Source: Coprobacillus cateniformis | Lineage (GTDB): Bacteria; Bacillota_I; Bacilli_A; Erysipelotrichales; Coprobacillaceae | DNA length: 64,000 nt | Assembly: GCF_009767585.1 (NCBI RefSeq) | Contig: NZ_WSNW01000001.1 | Coordinates: forward strand, 124,001-188,000 | Reading direction: 5' to 3' | Shown here: positions 25,974-34,904 of the stretch, one piece after another | Layout of the letters: the number at the start of each line of letters is the position of its first letter | Position numbering within the stretch: position 1 is the first letter of the stretch | Position numbers and translations under genes: made by a program | Notes under the pieces: model-generated | Told to the model about the DNA's origin: nothing | The model's database searches: none | What the model saw: only the letters and a program-made list of their open reading frames with translations

Positions 25974-26766
25974 GATGATTCTCCTCCCTTAACGCTGTCA
26001 AAGCACGTTTCATTAAGACTTTTGCAATACGGCGACGATAATCAGCACTCCCTCTGAGATTAGATCCTAAAACTAATTTTTTAGCAATATCATTAGCAAA
26101 CGCTTGAATACTTTCATCACTTAAAGATGAATCTAAAAAATGATTTTCATCTTTAAAAGTTACAGCCTTTAAAGGACGAGCACCAATTGTACATGTATAA
26201 GTAGTTTCTATCTGACTCACTGCACACGTTAAAACAGGAAAGTCAGTTTTTGTATTGCGTTGTGACATATAAACAACACGGAGAGGCGATTTCTTAATAA
26301 TGACTCTCACCAAGACATCTGGAGTTGGACGCATTGTCGCAAACTCTTGAATTGATACAATTCCACCATGATAAAGTTCAACATAAGCATCCAAAGCCAT
26401 AAACATTGTCAATACATCTGAAAAACCATAACGTCCAAATAAACTTCCACCAACAGTCGCAAGATTTCTAAATTGAACACCAACAATATTGTGAACACTT
26501 TCTTTCATAGCTCCATGTGTATATTGATGAAGAATTGGATTTGATTCTAATTGGCGTAATGTCACCATTGCACCAATATGAATTTCGTCCCCTTTATCCT
26601 CAATATGATTCAAATTCAAATCACAAAGATCAATTGCTGTATCAACACTTCTATTTTGCATTTTTAACCAAAGCATACCACCAATAATAATATTCTTACG
26701 ATTTTGACAAAGTTCATAAGCTTCTTCAAGACTTTGAACTTTGACATATTTTTTGATATCAAGCAA
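25963..26766 (-). CDS. Xanthine dehydrogenase-type FAD-binding subunit
   Basis: 267 residues, the medium subunit. FAD contacts are in NIIIGGMLWLK and NLATVGGSLFGRYGFSD, with a C-terminal CO-dehydrogenase-flavoprotein domain (GSNLRGSADYRRRIAKVLMKR). It has a TTG start at 26766 placed seven bases after AGGAGG; there is no ATG at the family's normal length. It transfers electrons from the iron-sulfur subunit to NAD or another carrier. The 91-base gap to the zinc-ribbon gene is the largest inside this operon. Confidence 0.9.
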   Translation of the reverse strand: MLDIKKYVKVQSLEEAYELCQNRKNIIIGGMLWLKMQNRSVDTAIDLCDLNLNHIEDKGDEIHIGAMVTLRQLESNPILHQYTHGAMKESVHNIVGVQFRNLATVGGSLFGRYGFSDVLTMFMALDAYVELYHGGIVSIQEFATMRPTPDVLVRVIIKKSPLRVVYMSQRNTKTDFPVLTCAVSQIETTYTCTIGARPLKAVTFKDENHFLDSSLSDESIQAFANDIAKKLVLGSNLRGSADYRRRIAKVLMKRALTALREENHHAY

Positions 26767-26857
26767 GACAATACCTCCTTTTTTTATATTTTATAAATAA
26801 TTGATTTTTGTATTAAGTCAAATATATAAAACATCTACAATCCATTTCTATTTAAAA

Positions 26858-27535
26858 TCATCTCATAACAACTGCATAAGGAGATTTTTTTTCTAATAAT
26901 TGTTCTCCATGAGAAGTTTTTTTATAAACCTTACCATCTTGGCATTCATATGAAATTTTCTGAACTCTTTTTTCTGTACAACCATAAGGAATCCAGCTCC
27001 ATTTAATGATCTGTGCTTTTTGAATTATCAATTCATGTTTTTTATTTACAATTCCTTCAGGTCCAACAATAATTAAACGCTCTCCCTCTCTAAATAGAAT
27101 TTCCAATAGACAATCATGAAATGAACAGTCTGTCACTTCATGAAAATTATCGCCAGGTCTCCCAAATGGATCCCCATAAAAACTCAAGAACCCACCTTTA
27201 CTTTTCATTTCAAACAAATCATCTTTTTGTTCTAGATATTTTGGATTTAACATTTTTCTTATGATTACAGTTGCTTCCTCTAAAGCTTCTAAATAGGTCT
27301 TTTTCAACAGGGTCTGTTTGCCATTAATATCAAGTCTATATTGGTTTTTATCATTAACTACGACTTCCCCTATCTTTTCACTCCCAAGTAAAATAGAACA
27401 GGGTGTAACAGGCCCATACCCATACTCACATTCTAGATATATTCGTCTTTTGCATTTTGGACAAAATATCATAAAATTTGCTTCTAGATGATATATCGAT
27501 ATTTCATCACAATACTGACATTCTATTGTTTTCAT
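26858..27535 (-). CDS. Zinc-ribbon protein of unknown function in the molybdenum hydroxylase operon
   Basis: About 225 residues from the ATG at 27535; a TTG at 27556 would overlap the permease end and is less likely. An N-terminal zinc ribbon has CQYC near residue 6 and CPKC about 20 residues later. The rest is beta-rich with GGFLSFYGDPFGRPGDNFHEV and several charged strands (LIIVGPEGIVNKKHELII), and no membrane segment. The family was not recognised. It is wedged between the purine permease (seven bases from its stop) and the FAD subunit, so a role in enzyme maturation, cofactor handling or substrate regulation is plausible, but nothing proves it. Confidence 0.6.
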   Translation of the reverse strand: MKTIECQYCDEISIYHLEANFMIFCPKCKRRIYLECEYGYGPVTPCSILLGSEKIGEVVVNDKNQYRLDINGKQTLLKKTYLEALEEATVIIRKMLNPKYLEQKDDLFEMKSKGGFLSFYGDPFGRPGDNFHEVTDCSFHDCLLEILFREGERLIIVGPEGIVNKKHELIIQKAQIIKWSWIPYGCTEKRVQKISYECQDGKVYKKTSHGEQLLEKKSPYAVVMR

Positions 27536-27542
27536 AATCGTT

Positions 27543-28958
27543 TTATATTTTATCAACTTCTTTATCTTTTGGTAAACAAATATTTAAAATAATCGCAACC
27601 AATGCTGCTGGAACAATTCCAGAGCCACCAAAAATCATTTGAACAGCTTCTGGTAAACCAGCTAAAACAGCACTATTCGCACCTAATCCATAGCCCAATC
27701 CTAAAGCCACTGACACAATTGTCATACGACGAGCATTCAATGGTTCTTTTGTAATCAATTGAATACCACTCATCACAATAGATGAGAACATAATGACTGC
27801 TGCCCCACCCAATACACTTTGAGGCATAATTGAAATTAAAGCCGCTAATTTAGGAAACAATCCACATAAGATTAAGAAGATAGCCCCACAAGCAAGTGCA
27901 AAACGATTCACAATCTTTGTCATTGTGACCAAACCAACATTTTGACTAAATGAAGTATTTGGTAAAACACCAAAAACAGCTGCTAAACTTGAACCAATTC
28001 CATCACAAATGACACCGCCAGATAATTCTTCATCTGTTGCTTCACGTCCCATACCACCTTCAATAACACCAGAAATATCACCAACAGTTTCTACTGCAGT
28101 GACAATAAACATAATCAGAACTGGTAAGATCGCACGTAAATCAAAAACTGGAGTGACAGGCATAAATTCTGGAATAGCAAACCATTTGGCTTGGGCAACA
28201 GCATCCCAATTAATCACCCATGACTTCACAAATTCAGTTCCTTCTGCACTGACACCAGTTGTAGATAAAAACATTGGCATCAGACTACAAATAATATAAC
28301 CACAAATAATACCAATTAAGATACATGATGAACTCATCATTCCTTTTGTCACATGTTTTAAAACCAAGATAATCACTAAAACTGCTAATGCAACCAATAA
28401 ATTTTCAATAGAACCATAGTCTTTTGCATTACTTCCTCCACCGAAAGAACCCACACCAACACTAATTAATGAAAGCCCAATTGATAAAACAACAGTCCCT
28501 GTCACAACAGCAGGAAAGAAACGACGAAGTGGTTTTAATAAAAAACCTAAAACCCCTTCAAATAAACCACCAATGATAGATGCTCCCATAATAGCAGCAT
28601 ATCCTAAGATACCGCCACCCATCACTTTTGCAACACTTTGAAAAACCCCAATAAAACCAGAACTTGTTCCCATAATAATTGGAACCTTTCCACCTACTGG
28701 TCCGACTGCAAACAATTGAATTAAAGTCACAACGCCAGCAATTAACATTGCATTTTGTAATAATGAAACTTGAATTGCTGCAAATTGCTCCGCATCACTC
28801 ATCGCTGCACAAGCACTTGTAATAATTAAAATAGGTGTAAGGTTGCCAACAAACATCGCAAGTACATGTTGTAAACCTAATGGTATAGCTTGTTTTAAAG
28901 GTATCATTCCTTCAAAATCATAAGGTGTTGAATTCTCTTGATTTGTATTTGTTTTCAT
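27543..28958 (-). CDS. NCS2-family xanthine/urate permease
   Basis: 471 residues with 12-14 hydrophobic segments. The family signature is present as TSFSQNVGLVTMTKIVNR; the QN-x-G form matches xanthine and urate carriers (PbuX, PucJ/K and UacT types) rather than the uracil form. TM-region motifs such as ETVGDISGVIEGGMGREATD are also typical. It should import the purine used by the hydroxylase encoded downstream, by proton symport. The start lies 16 bases after the stop of the ABC ATPase gene. Confidence 0.9.
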   Translation of the reverse strand: MKTNTNQENSTPYDFEGMIPLKQAIPLGLQHVLAMFVGNLTPILIITSACAAMSDAEQFAAIQVSLLQNAMLIAGVVTLIQLFAVGPVGGKVPIIMGTSSGFIGVFQSVAKVMGGGILGYAAIMGASIIGGLFEGVLGFLLKPLRRFFPAVVTGTVVLSIGLSLISVGVGSFGGGSNAKDYGSIENLLVALAVLVIILVLKHVTKGMMSSSCILIGIICGYIICSLMPMFLSTTGVSAEGTEFVKSWVINWDAVAQAKWFAIPEFMPVTPVFDLRAILPVLIMFIVTAVETVGDISGVIEGGMGREATDEELSGGVICDGIGSSLAAVFGVLPNTSFSQNVGLVTMTKIVNRFALACGAIFLILCGLFPKLAALISIMPQSVLGGAAVIMFSSIVMSGIQLITKEPLNARRMTIVSVALGLGYGLGANSAVLAGLPEAVQMIFGGSGIVPAALVAIILNICLPKDKEVDKI

Positions 28959-28974
28959 ATATATAAATCCTTTC

Positions 28975-29748
28975 TTATTTTGTTAAACAATAAAATTGTT
29001 GATAATCTTGATCCCTTTGAATAATCATTTGAGGATAAAGATTTTGCATCTTATAAGTCATGATCTCACATGTTTCCTGTAGTGGTATGATTTCATCAAT
29101 GATTCTCCCATCCTTCATTAATAAAATCCGATCACAATACATAAAAGCGTAAAGTGGATCATGTAAAACTATGAAACCTGTTTTTTCTTGTTCTTTAATC
29201 AGCTTTTGAATCAATTGGAAGATATGATGACGATTTTCAAAATCTAAAGCACTATCAGGTTCATCTAACAAGAGTACAGGTGTATTTTGTCTGGTTAATC
29301 TTGCCAGTTGAACCAATTGCTTTTGTCCTTCACTTAACTTTGTATAGTCTTCATCTAATAAATCAGCAATTTGAAACTCTTTAGCAATTTGCATAATCCG
29401 TTCTTCATCAATATGTGAATCAAAAAAACGAGAAGATGCATACCCACCAAGTTCAATCATTTCACTGACTGTAAACCCCTCTATCACTTCACACCTTTGT
29501 GTCATCATAGCTATATTTTGAGCACGCATTTTTATATTCATTGCAAAGTAGTCCTGTCCACTGACATACACTTGTCCTTGTGTTGAAACCAGACCACCTA
29601 TAATACCTTTAAGTAATGTTGATTTTCCACAACCATTTTGTCCAATCAGTCCCACAATTTCTTGACGATGTAAAGTCATGGAAACATCACTCACAACTTT
29701 TTGCTGATAAGAAACTGATAAGTTTTTAACTTCTAATAATTCCTTCAT
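28975..29748 (-). CDS. ABC importer ATPase (FecE/BtuD/MolC type)
   Basis: About 257 residues from the ATG at 29748, which overlaps the permease stop as ATGA; a GTG at 29772 is less likely. Walker A is GQNGCGKST, the signature is LSEGQKQLVQLARL, and Walker B is VLLLDEPDSALD. It belongs to the type II importers for iron-siderophore, B12 and, in some bacteria, molybdate (MolC of Haemophilus). It pairs with the permease and binding protein upstream. The operon context favours molybdate or tungstate; iron chelates are the alternative. Confidence 0.88.
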   Translation of the reverse strand: MKELLEVKNLSVSYQQKVVSDVSMTLHRQEIVGLIGQNGCGKSTLLKGIIGGLVSTQGQVYVSGQDYFAMNIKMRAQNIAMMTQRCEVIEGFTVSEMIELGGYASSRFFDSHIDEERIMQIAKEFQIADLLDEDYTKLSEGQKQLVQLARLTRQNTPVLLLDEPDSALDFENRHHIFQLIQKLIKEQEKTGFIVLHDPLYAFMYCDRILLMKDGRIIDEIIPLQETCEIMTYKMQNLYPQMIIQRDQDYQQFYCLTK

Positions 29749-30740
29749 AGAATCTGTCCTCTTTGTTTCCACATCAAAAAAATAAGGACTGGTACAGCAA
29801 AGAAAATCGTGAGAATACTTAATGGTAATTCAGCTCCTGGAACAAGACTCCTTGAAAGCATATCACCCACCATAATGATGAAAGCCCCAATGAAGCCACT
29901 CATCAGTAAAAAATATTTTGTTCGCCTATGTAAAATAAGATAAGCAATGTGTGGAGCAATCAATCCTACAAAAGAAATGACTCCTGTTATAGAAACAATG
30001 GAGGCAACCATCCAAGTTGTTAATAAAAGGACAATGATTCTTAATGCACTGGCATTGAGTCCTAAGTATCTGGCATTTTCATCCCCCAATGACAACATCA
30101 CAATTTGACGGTGACATAATAAAAGAAAAGCAAGTGGAATCACAATACTTATAAGCGCAATCAGCATCTTACTCAAGGTAATAGATGCCAAACTGCCCAT
30201 TGTCCAGAATTCTATAGTTGCTAATTCACTTATAGGATCAGCCATATACTTAAAAATCATGATTCCAGCATCTGCCAAAGCAGATATAACAATACCAGCA
30301 AGAATATAAGTTGTTGTGCGTTGAACACCAGTCATTTTGACAAGGAACATAACAAAAAAAAGAGAAACAATCCCCATAACAAAGGCACCAAACATCATCT
30401 CTATTGCACTGTTTGCTCCTATAACAATCATCAAAGCAGCGCCAAAACTGGCTCCTGAAGCAACACCAGTCAAATCAGGTGATGCCAAAGGATTCCTAAA
30501 AATAAGTTGATAAACACCACCAGCAATCCCTAAAACAAGACCAGCTAAGACACCCATCACAATACGTGGAATACGTAAGTTAAAGAAAACTTGTTGTGCC
30601 ATCATATCATTTGATTGCCCAACTAATAAACAGCCAATTTCAGATAGTGATAAAGAATAACTTCCCACTGTTAAAGAAAGACAAAAAGTCATCACCAATA
30701 ACAAAATCATCATTAAAAATAATAAACGTTTTGATTTCAT
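29745..30740 (-). CDS. FecCD-family ABC permease (candidate molybdate or iron-complex importer)
   Basis: 331 residues with about ten hydrophobic segments and the FecCD pattern: SLRIPR-like FFNLRIPRIVMGVLAG, LGIAGGVYQLIFRNPLASPD, and the coupling-helix stretch GVISFVGLIAPHIAYLI. It forms a homodimeric pore fed by the adjacent lipoprotein and driven by the ATPase. It overlaps both neighbours by four bases. The same family contains MolB, a molybdate transporter, so the assignment to Fe3+-chelates by family alone would be unsafe here. Confidence 0.88.
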   Translation of the reverse strand: MKSKRLLFLMMILLLVMTFCLSLTVGSYSLSLSEIGCLLVGQSNDMMAQQVFFNLRIPRIVMGVLAGLVLGIAGGVYQLIFRNPLASPDLTGVASGASFGAALMIVIGANSAIEMMFGAFVMGIVSLFFVMFLVKMTGVQRTTTYILAGIVISALADAGIMIFKYMADPISELATIEFWTMGSLASITLSKMLIALISIVIPLAFLLLCHRQIVMLSLGDENARYLGLNASALRIIVLLLTTWMVASIVSITGVISFVGLIAPHIAYLILHRRTKYFLLMSGFIGAFIIMVGDMLSRSLVPGAELPLSILTIFFAVPVLIFLMWKQRGQIL

Positions 30741-31759
30741 GAATTCTTTAATAAACTTTCATCAATATCAAACCCATAAAATGTCTTATAGAAATCTTGA
30801 ACATCTTTGATAAATGCATCATATGGATAGATATCATGATGCAATAAACTATATAACCACATCGTTCCTAAGATTCCTGAAGGAATTGGTGAATCCCACT
30901 CTTCAATTCCTTTTGGCATTTGATAAACATTCTTCTCTTGAATAGCTTTTAATGATTTTAATTGTGAATCATTCAAGACATCTTGAACAGAATAACTTGC
31001 TCCTGATGGAATCACAATCATATCTGGATTCATTTTTAATAATGTTTCATAAGATACTTGTGTCCAATAATTTCCATCTAATTCTTCAGCAACATTTTTT
31101 CCACCAGCTGTTTCAATTAAAATACTTTGATACATTGTTCCAGGTGCTGTTTCTAGATAAGCAGAATTGCTTCCCATATAAACACTTTGTGTCTTTTGAT
31201 TGGATGTCTTTGCCATTTTATCCTTTTGTTTTTGATAATAATCTGTTAATTCTTTTGCTTTCTCTTCTACTCCACATGCTTTTCCAATCAGTTTTAACAT
31301 TTCTACCAATTGTTCATGTGTTTCAGGATTCACAATCAAAACCTGAATGCCTAAGTCCGTTAATATTTGAGCTTTCTCTTTTAATTTTAATGGCATCAAA
31401 ACCAAATCAGGTTTCAATTCAGCAATAGCTTCTATATTCAATTCCTTTAAACTTCCCACTTGTTTTAAATCCAGTAATTTCCCATTAGCCATTTTATAAA
31501 TTGGTCTAGAATTTGCTTTCTTTTCAATTCCGACAAGTCTATCACTGATACCCAAAGACAAAGTTGCATATGTTGTAATATAGTAACAACTCACAATTTT
31601 TTGAGCTGGCTGCTCTAAAGTGACTGTTCTTCCAGCTTGATCTATTAACTCAATTTGTGATTGCTTAGCATCTTGATTGGAAGAACACCCCATTAAAGAT
31701 ATAAACACTGCTATACATATTAACAAACTGACTAACTTTTTGAATAATCTCTTATTCAT
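30737..31759 (-). CDS. ABC substrate-binding lipoprotein (BtuF/FepB/MolA fold)
   Basis: 340 residues. It has a lipoprotein signal with lipobox LMGC and acylated Cys25, then the two-lobe periplasmic-binding type III fold: EQPAQKIVSCYYITTYATLSLG, LKELNIEAIAELKPDLVL, and SYETLLKMNPDMIVI. It is anchored outside the membrane and delivers ligand to the FecCD-type permease encoded next. The ligand is not fixed by motifs. Position in the molybdenum hydroxylase operon makes molybdate or tungstate the leading guess. Its start overlaps the NTPase gene by eight bases. Confidence 0.87.
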   Translation of the reverse strand: MNKRLFKKLVSLLICIAVFISLMGCSSNQDAKQSQIELIDQAGRTVTLEQPAQKIVSCYYITTYATLSLGISDRLVGIEKKANSRPIYKMANGKLLDLKQVGSLKELNIEAIAELKPDLVLMPLKLKEKAQILTDLGIQVLIVNPETHEQLVEMLKLIGKACGVEEKAKELTDYYQKQKDKMAKTSNQKTQSVYMGSNSAYLETAPGTMYQSILIETAGGKNVAEELDGNYWTQVSYETLLKMNPDMIVIPSGASYSVQDVLNDSQLKSLKAIQEKNVYQMPKGIEEWDSPIPSGILGTMWLYSLLHHDIYPYDAFIKDVQDFYKTFYGFDIDESLLKNS

Positions 31760-32273
31760 CCTCTTCTCCCTTCATTTTTATTTCAGAAATAATCATTTGT
31801 TCTGCTTGTTCAAATGAAAGAGTATTCAAATCATATAACTGACAATCTTCTCTTTGTTTCATCTGTAAAAGATAAGAAATAGGTTCATTTTTAAGAACAG
31901 CAATCACCCATTTTTCACTATCTAATAAATCATAAACAGATTCAATAAAATCTAGATTTTCCTGTTCAAAACGTCCTAATTCATCAAGGACAACGATTTC
32001 ACATGAAGATTTTAAAGCATGTTTTAAACACCTGACACCTAAATTAGAAAAGGTTTCAGGTATTCCCATCATTCTATTTCCATCATAATAAGATATAGAC
32101 ATCGTCTCTTGAGTTGTTATATCTTGCATCACATATGTATAGCCAATTGATACCTTTTGATCAGGGAGTGTTCGATACCCTACATATTCTTTTTGACACT
32201 CAGATAGAATATGATTAAGTAGCGTTGACTTTCCAATTTGACGATCTCCAGTTATAAAAATATTTTTCATCAT
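31752..32273 (-). CDS. THEP1-type NTPase at the head of the molybdenum operon
   Basis: About 174 residues. Walker A is GDRQIGKST near the N-terminus and Walker B is IVVLDELGRFE, the Asp-Glu-hydrophobic-Gly form of the THEP1/NTPase_1 family, whose members hydrolyse nucleoside triphosphates without a known cell role. The start is uncertain: two ATGs at 32273 and 32270 are both weakly supplied with GGGA, and a GTG at 32285 also exists. It is the first gene after the operon promoter. A related P-loop family (DUF2478) is associated with molybdate transport genes, which makes a metal-linked role worth testing. Confidence 0.7.
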   Translation of the reverse strand: MMKNIFITGDRQIGKSTLLNHILSECQKEYVGYRTLPDQKVSIGYTYVMQDITTQETMSISYYDGNRMMGIPETFSNLGVRCLKHALKSSCEIVVLDELGRFEQENLDFIESVYDLLDSEKWVIAVLKNEPISYLLQMKQREDCQLYDLNTLSFEQAEQMIISEIKMKGEEDE

Positions 32274-32381
32274 TCCCACACACAAAAAAGTTTTTCAATA
32301 ATCAATCAATTGAAAAAACATCCTTTCTTTGAACAAAAAAACAAATTTCCTTTTATTTCCATTGTGCTTAAAAACGACATT

Positions 32382-32410
32382 ATTATATCATAAGCAACAT
32401 TATTCTACAA
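32382..32410 (-). promoter_or_regulatory. Promoter of the molybdenum hydroxylase operon
   Basis: TTGTAG (32405-32410), 17-base spacer, TATAAT (32382-32387) preceded by TGA (extended -10). It gives a leader of roughly 100 bases. The leader holds TTTTTCAAT/ATTGAAAAA followed by CTTTTTTG (near 32286-32320), which could be an attenuator; no known cofactor-sensing element was recognised. Confidence 0.7.
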
Positions 32411-32431
32411 TCTTATTGTATCAACATGAAA

Positions 32432-32461
32432 ACAAAAAAAACTTAGCAAAAATGCTAAGTT
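32432..32461 (-). terminator. Terminator after the P-type ATPase gene
   Basis: AACTTAGCA (32440-32448) and TGCTAAGTT (32453-32461), loop of four, with TTTTTTTT on the minus strand. It overlaps the stop codon of the ATPase. Confidence 0.9.
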
Positions 32462-34805
32462 ATTTAGATATATATGGAATAGCCTGAAGCGGTGTTTGGT
32501 TCTTCTTAATATATGAATAGAAAAGCCTTTCAATAACCAGCCCAATAAAACTTACACCAATAGCATAAATCCCTATACGTTGTGTTATGACTGCAAGATT
32601 AAGATGTCCTGCTCCTACAACGACTGCACTGATAAAACCCAAAATCATAAGAGTACATACAATGACTCTTAAATTGGTAAATGGAATACATGAACGAATG
32701 ACTGCAACCATACTGACAACACCTAAGACAATATACATAATTGTTACAGCTTCTAAATAATCAAATGAGAATCTTGGATAAAACATCATAACAAGCATAA
32801 AACAAATGATAATACTTATACCATTTGGTAAAGCCTTTGTAAAGACTTGTGGTAAGAAAGCCCCCTTAATCTTTCTTGTATCAGACTCAAACATTGTCAA
32901 GAAAGAAGGCATTGCTTCAATAAATAAATCGATGAGAGTAATCTGCAATGGTATAAAAGGAAAAGGTGTATTTGTAAAGACACAAATGATTGATAAAAGG
33001 ATTGTATAAATTGTTTTGATAAAGAAAACGCCTGCAACACGTGTTACATTATTCACAACCTTACGACCTTCTAAAAGAACATCTGGCAAACATGTAAAAT
33101 CACTATTTAATAAAACAACTTGGGAAATTTGTTTAGAAGCATCACTTCCATCAGCAATGGCGATAGAACAATCTGCTTCTTTGAGAGCCAATAAATCATT
33201 AACGCCATCACCAGTCATAGCCACATGATGTCCACCCTTTTGCAGTTCTTCTACAATACGCTTCTTTTGAAAAGGCGTAACCCTTCCAAAGATTGTATAA
33301 TCTTCAACAACTGTACTGATTTCTTCATCTGTAACAGTTGACATATCTATAAATTTTTCATAATTTTTAACTCCTGCTTTTTTAGCAATTGCAGCAACTG
33401 TTTCAACATGGTCACCTGAAATAATCTTTGTATCAATACCTTCTTTATGGAAGTAATCCAGTGTTTCTTTGGTATTTTTTCTCATATTATCTGATAAAAT
33501 CAAGACCATTAAAGTTTGGAGTTCTGGCAAAGGCTGATCATCAAAAACACTCTCTTTCGTAAAACCAACTGCAATTGCTCGCATTCCTTGCTGAATATAT
33601 TCGTTGATTTCAATTGGTAAATTATGTTTCATTATTTTTTCGGTTGCACCTACGACAACTGTTCCAAAACTTTCAAATTCAATTGCACTCCATTTACGTA
33701 ATGATGAAAAAGGAATCTTTTGAAGAGGATTTAAGATTTGATTTTTTTGAAAATAATGATCCATGGCTTGAAATGTAACATTATTATCATCACTAAAACG
33801 TAAATAAGATCCCATGATTTCTTTATTTGGTAAATGTGAGATAACACCATATGTAAACATATGTTCAACTTTCATATGGCCATCTGTAATCGTTCCTGTT
33901 TTATCCAAACATAAAACATCAACATGAGATAATGTTTCTAAAGAATATAAATCCTGTACAAGAACTTGACGTTTCGCCAATCGTGTAACCCCATTTGCTA
34001 ATGAAACACTCGTCAGCAATACCAGTCCTTTTGGCAACATTCCAAGCAATGCAGCTGAAGAAGAAACAACTGCTGTCAATAATGTATCATCACGTAACCA
34101 CAATGCCTCTATAAAAAGAATAATTCCTAAAGGGATAATCATAAAAGTGGTTATTCGTGTCACACGATTCATAGAATCCATTAATTCAGAATTTTGTTCT
34201 TTGGACACTTGTGCTTGTTGAATGAGTGTTGTTGCATAATTATCTTTACCAACCTTTTCAACCCTTGCATAACATTTCCCAGATATAACACTACTTCCTG
34301 ATAAAAGATGAGCATCCTGATGCTTATGGATTGGATCAGATTCACCAGTTAATAAAGACTCATTTGCTTCTATACTTCCAAAGACAACAACTGCATCATT
34401 ACATACCTGATCTCCACTTTCTAGAATTAACAAATCATCTAAAACAATATCTTGAATATCAACCACCTGCTTATGCCCATCACGCATAACATGGATAGTT
34501 GGCTTGGTCAAAATAGAAAGTTTATCAACCAGTCTTTTCGCATTCATTTCTTGTAAAATTCCAATCCCAGCATTCGCTATAATAATAGCCATGAACACAA
34601 GATTTGACCATGCTTCAACCATCATTAATGCAACAAAGATGAAAAAGTTCAAGAGATTAAAAAGTGTAAAAATATTATCTTTTAATATTTGATAATAAGT
34701 TTTACTAGCTGGTTGACTTATGCCATTTTGTTTTCCAGCATCTTTTCTTTCTTGAACTTCATTTGTATTTAAACCATGTGTTTGATATGCATGTGTATTT
34801 TCCAT
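32460..34805 (-). CDS. P-type cation ATPase, CtpE-like
   Basis: 781 residues. The phosphorylation site is CLDKTGTITDG, the nucleotide-domain loop is MTGDGVNDLLALKEADCS, and the actuator has LLTGESDPI. In TM4 the usual P-E-G-L is replaced by LLGMLPKGLVLLTS; this Pro-Lys-Gly form is what I associate with the uncharacterised/CtpE branch, a Ca2+ exporter in mycobacteria, rather than PacL or MgtA. There is no heavy-metal domain. It is transcribed alone, with GGAGG nine bases before the start. Ca2+ efflux is the best guess; Mg2+ or Mn2+ cannot be ruled out. Confidence 0.83.
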   Translation of the reverse strand: MENTHAYQTHGLNTNEVQERKDAGKQNGISQPASKTYYQILKDNIFTLFNLLNFFIFVALMMVEAWSNLVFMAIIIANAGIGILQEMNAKRLVDKLSILTKPTIHVMRDGHKQVVDIQDIVLDDLLILESGDQVCNDAVVVFGSIEANESLLTGESDPIHKHQDAHLLSGSSVISGKCYARVEKVGKDNYATTLIQQAQVSKEQNSELMDSMNRVTRITTFMIIPLGIILFIEALWLRDDTLLTAVVSSSAALLGMLPKGLVLLTSVSLANGVTRLAKRQVLVQDLYSLETLSHVDVLCLDKTGTITDGHMKVEHMFTYGVISHLPNKEIMGSYLRFSDDNNVTFQAMDHYFQKNQILNPLQKIPFSSLRKWSAIEFESFGTVVVGATEKIMKHNLPIEINEYIQQGMRAIAVGFTKESVFDDQPLPELQTLMVLILSDNMRKNTKETLDYFHKEGIDTKIISGDHVETVAAIAKKAGVKNYEKFIDMSTVTDEEISTVVEDYTIFGRVTPFQKKRIVEELQKGGHHVAMTGDGVNDLLALKEADCSIAIADGSDASKQISQVVLLNSDFTCLPDVLLEGRKVVNNVTRVAGVFFIKTIYTILLSIICVFTNTPFPFIPLQITLIDLFIEAMPSFLTMFESDTRKIKGAFLPQVFTKALPNGISIIICFMLVMMFYPRFSFDYLEAVTIMYIVLGVVSMVAVIRSCIPFTNLRVIVCTLMILGFISAVVVGAGHLNLAVITQRIGIYAIGVSFIGLVIERLFYSYIKKNQTPLQAIPYISK

Positions 34806-34904
34806 TATTAAAGCCCTCCAAATTTAAGATATTATAGTACACTCTTTATTTGAAGTATATACACTTTACATATTCTTAACATAATATTTATATAAACTTT
34901 ATAT

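Noticed and set aside
22613..28958. Selenium-dependent purine hydroxylase or a full urate-degradation cluster
   Set aside because: No SelD, YqeB/YqeC, ygeX/ygeY, ssnA or hydA-like gene is in the window; only the hydroxylase, permease and cofactor gene are present.
30952..31428. 158-codon plus-strand frame opposite the binding lipoprotein
   Set aside because: Long but antisense to a clear gene, with low-complexity hydrophobic composition and no ribosome site.
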